Part shown: in pieces, positions 59,262 through 64,000 of the stretch | How the letters are laid out: every line of letters begins with the position of its first letter | Numbering within the stretch: the first letter of the stretch is position 1 | Source of the DNA: Anaerolineales bacterium | GTDB taxonomy: Bacteria > Chloroflexota > Anaerolineae > Anaerolineales > Villigracilaceae | DNA: 64,000 nucleotides | NCBI GenBank assembly: GCA_019187665.1 | Contig: JABARH010000019.1 | Location: 26,866-90,865, forward strand | Direction of reading: 5' to 3' | Made by a program: the position numbers and the translations under genes | The notes under the pieces: model-generated | What the model was told of the DNA's origin: nothing | Database searches by the model: none | Seen by the model: the letters and a program-made list of their open reading frames with translations, nothing else

Positions 59262-59505
59262 GGATCGTTTCTCCATGGAGGGACCTGACCGCCTCGCGAT
59301 ACACCGTGATCGCCGCGTCGGGACACACCAGGGCGCAAACGACGCACCCCGTGCACCCGTCTTTGAACGTGTGCGCGGGGTGGTATCCTTTTGGGGTCAG
59401 CCGCGTCATATCCAATTCCATCACACCTTGCGGACAGGCCGCGAAGCACAATTCACAACCCTTGCAATATTTGTCGTTTACCTCGATCCAACCTTTGACA
59501 GCCAT
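59254..59505 (-). CDS. 2-oxoacid:ferredoxin oxidoreductase delta subunit, 2x[4Fe-4S] ferredoxin
   Basis: The 83-residue protein starts at ATG 59505 (AAGGAG upstream). It has two ferredoxin motifs, CKGCELCFAACP and CTGCVVCALVCP, as in KorD/VorC/PorD. It is first in the operon and accepts electrons from the catalytic core. Confidence 0.93.
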   Translation of the reverse strand: MAVKGWIEVNDKYCKGCELCFAACPQGVMELDMTRLTPKGYHPAHTFKDGCTGCVVCALVCPDAAITVYREAVRSLHGETIHA

Positions 59506-59937
59506 TGAATCTCCTTGCTTCATCCGTAGTCAAAATTTTCCACCATGGGCGTGTCAGGGAACGCAGACCGGTTCGTGTATGGCAGGCATCCTCATGCATT
59601 GGCCGCGTCCTTGAATACAACAGATTGCTTATTTTCGAGAAGTCGGACTGGATTCGTAAGTATCCGACAGCCTGATTATGTCTTTTCTTTGATTAAAAGT
59701 GAAGTGCCATGCGTCACATAGGGACGCGCCGAACATCATCGGCTAACTTCTCCCGCATGCAGGCAAACCACGTCAGCAGACGTTACAACTACCCTGGCGG
59801 GCGTTGCCAGGGGAGTACGTCCGCCTGCGCCAGCATACGAGACGCTCTCCAGCGCCGAATGGATGACAACCTTTGCGCGCACACTTTCAACGTGACTGGC
59901 CTTTCTCCCTCAAACCCTGTGCCAAAGGAGTTGTGTC
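59506..59937. other. 432-base gap without a supported gene
   Basis: A short frame at 59709-60053 lacks a family and overlaps the next gene. A small hairpin (CCCTGGC/GCCAGGG, around 59792-59813) is the only structure seen. This is presumably the promoter region of two divergent transcripts. Confidence 0.55.
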
Positions 59938-60657
59938 ATGAACAAAACGCTTTACCGGTTTGTCTCGTGGGGGTTTCAGGAACTCTTCCGGGGTGGGGAT
60001 GTGATCGGGCAGGAAAATTTACCCGCCACCGGACCGGCGGTCTTCGTCGCTAATCATCTCGGCGCCCTCGGACCGATCGCCGTGGGAGGTTCGCTGCACT
60101 ACTTCCTCCATCCCTGGATCCACGCCGACATACTCGATCCTCGCCGCGCGGCGGATTATCTGCGCCGCGACTTTATAGCGCCGCAACTGCGCGTCCCGCC
60201 GCCGTTCGATCGCTGGCTGGCGCGCGGAATTTCGAAACTACATGTTCCGCTTCTGCGCGCTATCGGCGGCATTCCTGTTTATCACACCCGCGATGGTTTG
60301 CAGGACACACTCAGCCAGACATTGGAACTGCTCAAACTCAATCGCTTCATCCTCATCTTTCCTGAAGATCCCGCATCCTCACCGGACCCGCAAACAGCAA
60401 TGCGCCCATTCCAAAAAGGGTTTACCCGACTCGGCGAACTCTATTACGAACAGACGCGCAGGCCCCTGTCGTTTCATCCGCTGGCCGTCCATGCCGCGAC
60501 ACGTTCCATCCGCGCGGGTAAACCCATCCGTTATAATTGCCTCAACCATCCCGCCTCTGAGCGTCAACGTATCAAGGACATGCTCGAGAAAAATATCCGG
60601 GCAATGATCCTGCAAGCCTCGCATGGGGAGGCCGTTCATCTGCCGCTGCCGAATTAG
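59938..60657 (+). CDS. PlsC-like acyltransferase, divergent
   Basis: The 239-residue protein resembles 1-acylglycerol-3-phosphate acyltransferases: VFVANHLGALGP at the position of the NHxxxxD motif, IGGIPVYHTRDG (motif II-like) and LILIFPEDPASSPDP (motif III-like). The catalytic Asp of NHx4D is replaced (NHLGALG), so activity or substrate may differ. It is probably membrane associated. AAAGGAG precedes the ATG. Confidence 0.75.
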   Translation: MNKTLYRFVSWGFQELFRGGDVIGQENLPATGPAVFVANHLGALGPIAVGGSLHYFLHPWIHADILDPRRAADYLRRDFIAPQLRVPPPFDRWLARGISKLHVPLLRAIGGIPVYHTRDGLQDTLSQTLELLKLNRFILIFPEDPASSPDPQTAMRPFQKGFTRLGELYYEQTRRPLSFHPLAVHAATRSIRAGKPIRYNCLNHPASERQRIKDMLEKNIRAMILQASHGEAVHLPLPN

Positions 60658-60686
60658 AAAAGAGACACAGGTACACACAGATATAG

Positions 60687-61406
60687 ATGAAACCCGCCTC
60701 TCACTTTTGGGCGGGAGTTCGCGCTGAACTCCCGCTTCTGGTTGGCGTCTTTCCCTTTGGCCTGATCTACGGCGCGCTGGCCGTCAACGCGGGGATTGCC
60801 CCTGCCGCCGCGCAAGCCATGTCTTCCATTGTCTTCGCGGGGTCGTCGCAATTCGCGTTCGCGCAACTCGCCCGCGAAAACGCGCCCGCGCTGGTCATCG
60901 TTCTTACCATCGCGGTCGTCAACCTGCGGCACATGCTTTACTCGGCCTCGCTTGCGCCATATCTGCACGAACTCTCCATGCGCTGGAAAATTTTGCTTTC
61001 GTATTTGATGACCGACGAAGCCTACGCGGTCGCCATCCTCCATTATGAAAAAGTCGGCGGGACGGGGCACGCGCACTACTACTTCTTCGGCGCGGGACTC
61101 GCGCTCTGGTCCACGTGGCAGATCGCTTCGGGGCTTGGAATTTGGCTGGGCGCGGCCCTCCCAGCCGACTGGCCCCTCGACTTCGCCCTGCCGCTCACCT
61201 TCATCGCGATGATCGTCCCCGCGCTGAAGAGTCGCCCCGCGTGGATGGCCGCCCTCTGCGCGGGATTCGTAGCCCTGTCCGCGCAGGCCCTGCCGTATCA
61301 ACTCGGCCTGATCCTCGCCGCGCTGATCGGCATCGCGGTCGGGACCATGTTGGAAGCGCGCTCAGCGCAGACTTCCGACCTGCGAGAAAAACGGGAGGAG
61401 AAATGA
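60687..61406 (+). CDS. azlC: AzlC-family branched-chain amino acid exporter, large subunit
   Basis: The 239-residue membrane protein has about six helices and the AzlC signatures LPLLVGVFPFGLIYGALAVN, SSIVFAGSSQFAFAQL, NLRHMLYSASLAPYL and YLMTDEAYAV. It acts with AzlD, encoded by the overlapping next gene. Confidence 0.93.
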   Translation: MKPASHFWAGVRAELPLLVGVFPFGLIYGALAVNAGIAPAAAQAMSSIVFAGSSQFAFAQLARENAPALVIVLTIAVVNLRHMLYSASLAPYLHELSMRWKILLSYLMTDEAYAVAILHYEKVGGTGHAHYYFFGAGLALWSTWQIASGLGIWLGAALPADWPLDFALPLTFIAMIVPALKSRPAWMAALCAGFVALSAQALPYQLGLILAALIGIAVGTMLEARSAQTSDLREKREEK

Positions 61407-61723
61407 CCGTCTGGCTCATTCTCCTCCTGGGCGGATTGATCACCTTCGGACTTCGATTCTCGTTTGTCTATTTGCTGGGCCGATTAGAGATTCCGTCCGC
61501 GATGCGCCGCGCGCTGCATTATGTTCCGCCTGCGGTGTTGTCCGCGATCATTGTCCCCGAACTTTTCCTCCACAACAATGTTCTCGACGCGAGTCTCGAC
61601 AACACGCGCCTGCTGGCGGGAATCGCCGCCATCCTCGTCGCCGCATGGACGAAGAACAGCCTGCTGACCATCCTGACAGGCATGGCCGCGCTGTTTCTAT
61701 TGCAATTCATCGGCGCTCGTTGA
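61403..61723 (+). CDS. azlD: AzlD-family exporter, small subunit
   Basis: ATG 61403 overlaps the azlC stop (ATGA), with GGGAGGAG upstream. The 106-residue protein has about four helices and the AzlD pattern (TFGLRFSFVYLLGRLEIPSA, ALHYVPPAVLSAIIVPELF, AAWTKNSLLTILTGM). Confidence 0.92.
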   Translation: MTVWLILLLGGLITFGLRFSFVYLLGRLEIPSAMRRALHYVPPAVLSAIIVPELFLHNNVLDASLDNTRLLAGIAAILVAAWTKNSLLTILTGMAALFLLQFIGAR

Positions 61724-61766
61724 CAAATCCATAGTCACATAGTAATATTTGCGCCGCTCTCCTTAT

Positions 61767-61838
61767 GCCGAGGTAGCTCAGTGGTAGAGCAGGGGACTCA
61801 TAAGCCCTTGGTCGCGAGTCCGAATCTCGCCCTCGGCA
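61767..61838 (+). tRNA. tRNA-Met (CAT)
   Basis: GCCGAGG acceptor, GCTC/GAGC D-stem, anticodon loop CTCATAA with CAT, GCGAG/CTCGC T-stem and CCTCGGC acceptor. The CCA is not encoded. The last anticodon-stem pair is A-G rather than Watson-Crick. CAT could also be a tRNA-Ile2 awaiting lysidine, but the overall form suggests Met. Confidence 0.9.
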
Positions 61839-61899
61839 CTACAAAAATAAGTGGGACACTCTTCTTATATATGGTGGTCTCTAGACAAAGGAGATCACC

Positions 61900-62052
61900 A
61901 TGTATGCTTTAAAATCGCAAGACCAGAGGCTTATCACACTTTCCCAGCAAGATTATCTGCCCATTCTGGTCGAATCTTTCCTGATCGACCGTAGGTCGCA
62001 AGGGCTATCTCCCGATACCATTGAATTCTATACCAAGAAATTACAGTACTAG
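61900..62052 (+). pseudogene. N-terminal fragment of a tyrosine recombinase/integrase
   Basis: AAAGGAG lies 6 bases before ATG 61900. The 50 codons encode LPILVESFLIDRRSQGLSPD followed by TIEFYTKKLQY, the SAM-like core-binding start of XerC/phage integrases. The frame ends in TAG at 62050, exactly where IS630-type DNA begins at a TA. The catalytic domain is gone. Its position directly after a tRNA gene fits an integrated element. Confidence 0.75.
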
Positions 62053-62374
62053 TCTGTCAAACCTGAATTTTTGGATAGAGGTGCTTCAGTTTGATGCGAG
62101 CATCATCCGTGGTGAAACGCCAATCAACTTTAACAAGACGATCGTTTCGTTCATGCGCCCAAGTTTGGGCTTCCGCGTCCAATGTCTCCTGATCTGGAAT
62201 ACGTCGATTCAAACATTGACGCGTTAGTGCGCTCAGTTCAATTTCAGCCATGTTCAACCAACTTCCGTGCTTCGGTGTGTAGTGAAATTCGAACCTGCGA
62301 CTCAAGCGATGCGCTTCTTCTGGCTCAAACGCTGCGTAGAAAGACGCCGCAGTATGGATGTTGAGATTGTCCAA

Positions 62375-62382
62375 CACCACCA
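62375..62382. repeat. Target site duplication CACCACCA, left copy
   Basis: Identical to 63874-63881 on the other side of the inserted element. Confidence 0.8.
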
Positions 62383-63873
62383 GTGTGCACGCAAAGGTTG
62401 TCAGGTGGCGAGAGGGAGAAGGGAGCGGGCGGCAACCAATGTGTGCCAATCGCCGCTCATCCAAGCGGAGCGGGCTTTGGCAGTCAGGATGGCGCCGTCC
62501 AAACTCCATTGAGCGCCTGGGAGTTTGAGACGTTGGGTGACGATTGCTTGCAACCGCTTTCGATAACGCCGCTGCCGATCAGGTAGCCTGCGGCGCGAAA
62601 TTGAGCATAGCGCATGCGTTCGAGATTGTCGCTGTAGTAGCCCAGCGATTGTTTCGCCAGGTTCGACTTCTTGGCTAGCGTCTGGAGGGCTTCGATAACC
62701 AGCTCTACTCTTCCCTGCCACAGGTCTTCGGTGACGCTTTCCAGCCAAGCCTGACGTTCCGCCACATCAGAGAAGGCTTCCTGTGCGATGCGTTCCAAGC
62801 GATCTACGGCATGATACCAGTCCACGATTTGAATGGCGTTGGGAAAGTAATGAGCAATCAGATTCCAAATCCAGACCGCGCCATCGCAGATGAAGACCAC
62901 AAGGCGGGCGCGATCGGCACCCACTGCACAGGCGCTCGCCCAAAGCAATTTGCCGAATTGTTCGGCTTTGTTGATATCGCAGAAGTATTTCTTGTTCCTG
63001 GCGCGTAGAACCGTTCCTTCGCGTTCCGCCTTCGCCTCTTGTCGCGTCGAACGCTGGCGGGGAGGAACGATTTCTCCCTCATACCAGCATCCGGCCTTCA
63101 GATCGCGCCAGGCTTCTCGGCTTTCAGCCGCTTTTTCCTGCGGATCACGCGGCTCAATCCGCACTTTGGCCGCATCCAGCGAGCCATACAGAATGTCTGG
63201 CGCAGGCGCGGGGTTATGTTCCCGTTTCTGCAGACTGGCTTCGTTGTGCATATTCTGGATCAACTTGTCGTCGGCTTGGCGCTGTAGATCGCCCATATTT
63301 TGCGTTTCCGCTCGCACGGTGTTCTCCGAGATGTCAAACAGCAAATATTCTTTCAACCATTTTCGCCCATCCTCAAAGGCTTTGTTGATTCCGCTCAATG
63401 CCACCAAATGGGCCAGCCCTGCCGTGACCTTCCCGGGTTCAATCCCGTATCGCCGATCGACAGGCGCACAGCCTTTGCCACAGGCACAGCCCGCATAATA
63501 CGCCCGTTCATATTTCACTTTGCCAAACACGCTCCAGATGGTTGTCTCGCGCCGTCGTTGATACTTCAACCTGCCGCCACAGTCGCATTTGATCTCGGCC
63601 TCCACCTTTCCATCGGCAACCTCCAGCAAACCTTGTAACGCTTGTTGTCCGATCACACGCAATCCTTCTCGCATGGACATCTCCACGTCGCCAATCAACA
63701 CTTCGGCCTTGCCTTCCGCTTGGAGGGCTTCTTCCACGACTTCCGCAAACAACTGGCTGATCTGGTTGATCTTTTCAATGTTATAGTTCATTCCGAGCCT
63801 CCGGTAGGTGGTTTGTTTTCCACTTGCTATCCTACCTGAGGCTCCCTTCTCCTGACAACCTTTGCGTGCACAC
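62383..63873. mobile_element. ISKra4-like insertion sequence, 1491 bp
   Basis: Perfect 23-bp terminal inverted repeats (62383-62405, beginning GTGTGCACGCAAAGG, and 63851-63873) bound a single leftward transposase gene. An 8-bp direct repeat flanks it. The transposase stop codon lies inside the left repeat. Confidence 0.88.
62401..63791 (-). pseudogene. ISKra4-family transposase with a frameshift near its C terminus
   Basis: The frame from ATG 63791 has a zinc-finger-like segment (IKCDCGGRLKYQRR, CACGKGCAP) and DDE-type segments (SLDAAKVRIEP, VVFICDGAVWIWNLI, IVDWYHAVDRL, YLIGSGVIESGCKQ). At about 62540 one A appears missing (GCAATCG instead of GCAAATCG). The main frame then ends SSPNVSNSQALNGVWTAPS at 62484, while the family continuation IVTQRLKLPGAQWSLDGAIL lies in another frame to 62401. 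It is probably inactive unless frameshifting is used. Confidence 0.85.
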
Positions 63874-63881
63874 CACCACCA
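63874..63881. repeat. Target site duplication CACCACCA, right copy
   Basis: Matches 62375-62382. Confidence 0.8.
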
Positions 63882-64000
63882 CGATCACCTCAGCTTCTGG
63901 ATACAGTTCATCCGAAAGCGTCTTCATGACCTGCGCCCAATTCACGGCTTTGCGACGGCTATTGGTTTCAATGAAACGCTTGCCAGCCAAGGGTTCAAAC

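Larger units (their letters stand above)
62050..64000 (-). mobile_element. IS630-family element, interrupted and running off the window
   Basis: Its left boundary is the TA at 62050-62051 inside the recombinase fragment, as IS630/Tc1-type elements target TA. Coding DNA for the transposase resumes at 63882 and continues past the right edge. The interrupting element is 62383-63873. Confidence 0.75.
62057..64000 (-). pseudogene. IS630-family transposase, split by an insertion
   Basis: The C-terminal part (62057-62382) reads VVLDNLNIHTAASFYAAFEP, YTPKHGSWLNMAEIELSAL (DDE Asp and Glu) and ends HLYPKIQV. The upstream part (63874-64000) reads FEPLAGKRFIETNSRRKAVN and AQVMKTLSDELYPEAEVIVVV. Removing 62383-63873 and one copy of the 8-base target duplication rejoins the frame as EAEVIVVVLDNLNIH, which proves the interruption. 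Confidence 0.88.

Noticed and set aside
59709..60053. Open frame of 114 codons before the acyltransferase gene
   Set aside because: It overlaps the acyltransferase start in another frame and has no family features.

Overview
The window looks like a chromosomal segment of a Chloroflexota bacterium of the class Anaerolineae. This is an inference from gene content and style: an alternative complex III operon, small lipoproteins and kinases with Thr/Pro-rich linkers, a GAF/PAS adenylate cyclase, M42 peptidase paralogues, and heptanucleotide tandem repeats in many gaps. NrfHA, a ferredoxin-dependent 2-oxoacid oxidoreductase and alternative complex III together suggest a facultative or anaerobic organism that can respire nitrite to ammonium.

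Layout. 1-3400: tail of an unknown gene, greA, lysS, two membrane proteins. 3470-10850 (minus strand): three M42-type aminopeptidases, an S51 peptidase, a large membrane protein and a Thr-rich surface protein, separated by dense tandem repeats. 10954-16214: an SbcC/Rad50-like ATPase with two repeat-derived in-frame insertions, a PCuAC copper chaperone, nrfHA and a DUF6174 lipoprotein. 16398-18500 (minus): membrane protein, phosphoribosyltransferase and Crp/Fnr regulator. 18693-23532 (minus): overlapping genes for a 2-dehydropantoate reductase-like protein, membrane protein, sulfatase-like enzyme and TGS nucleoside kinase. 24106-27747 (minus): thioesterase, Ser/Thr kinase with a PD40 propeller, PAP2 phosphatase. 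27849-31906: transglutaminase-like protein and adenylate cyclase. 32085-35480: a NACHT ATPase ending in an FGE/C-type-lectin-fold domain, followed by the first half of an avd gene. I read this as the remnant of a diversity-generating retroelement (DGR). 35524-38789 (minus): M20 peptidase, PfkB kinase, histidine kinase. 38872-48706: inositol-phosphate synthase, polysaccharide deacetylase, HIT, LysM protein, purA, thiolase, two lipoproteins, RNase HI, isochorismatase-like hydrolase.

49190-55840 is a respiratory operon for alternative complex III (actA, actB1, actB2, actC, actD, actE, plus one more monohaem cytochrome). It would move electrons from the quinol pool to periplasmic carriers. NrfHA would instead take quinol electrons to nitrite. 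55977-56418 holds a tRNA-Ser gene with four 88-bp tandem copies of its 3' tail. 56593-59505 (minus) is a four-gene 2-oxoacid:ferredoxin oxidoreductase operon. Then come an acyltransferase and an AzlCD-type exporter.

The right end is a mobile-element graveyard beside tRNA-Met. A tyrosine recombinase is cut after 50 codons by an IS630 element, which is itself interrupted by a 1491-bp ISKra4-like element with matching terminal inverted repeats and an 8-bp target duplication.

Three signals stand out: the DGR variable protein with a truncated avd and no visible reverse transcriptase; heptamer repeats that occupy intergenic DNA and also enter coding frames; and a set of genes whose -10 boxes sit 6-8 bases before the ATG, as expected for leaderless mRNAs.
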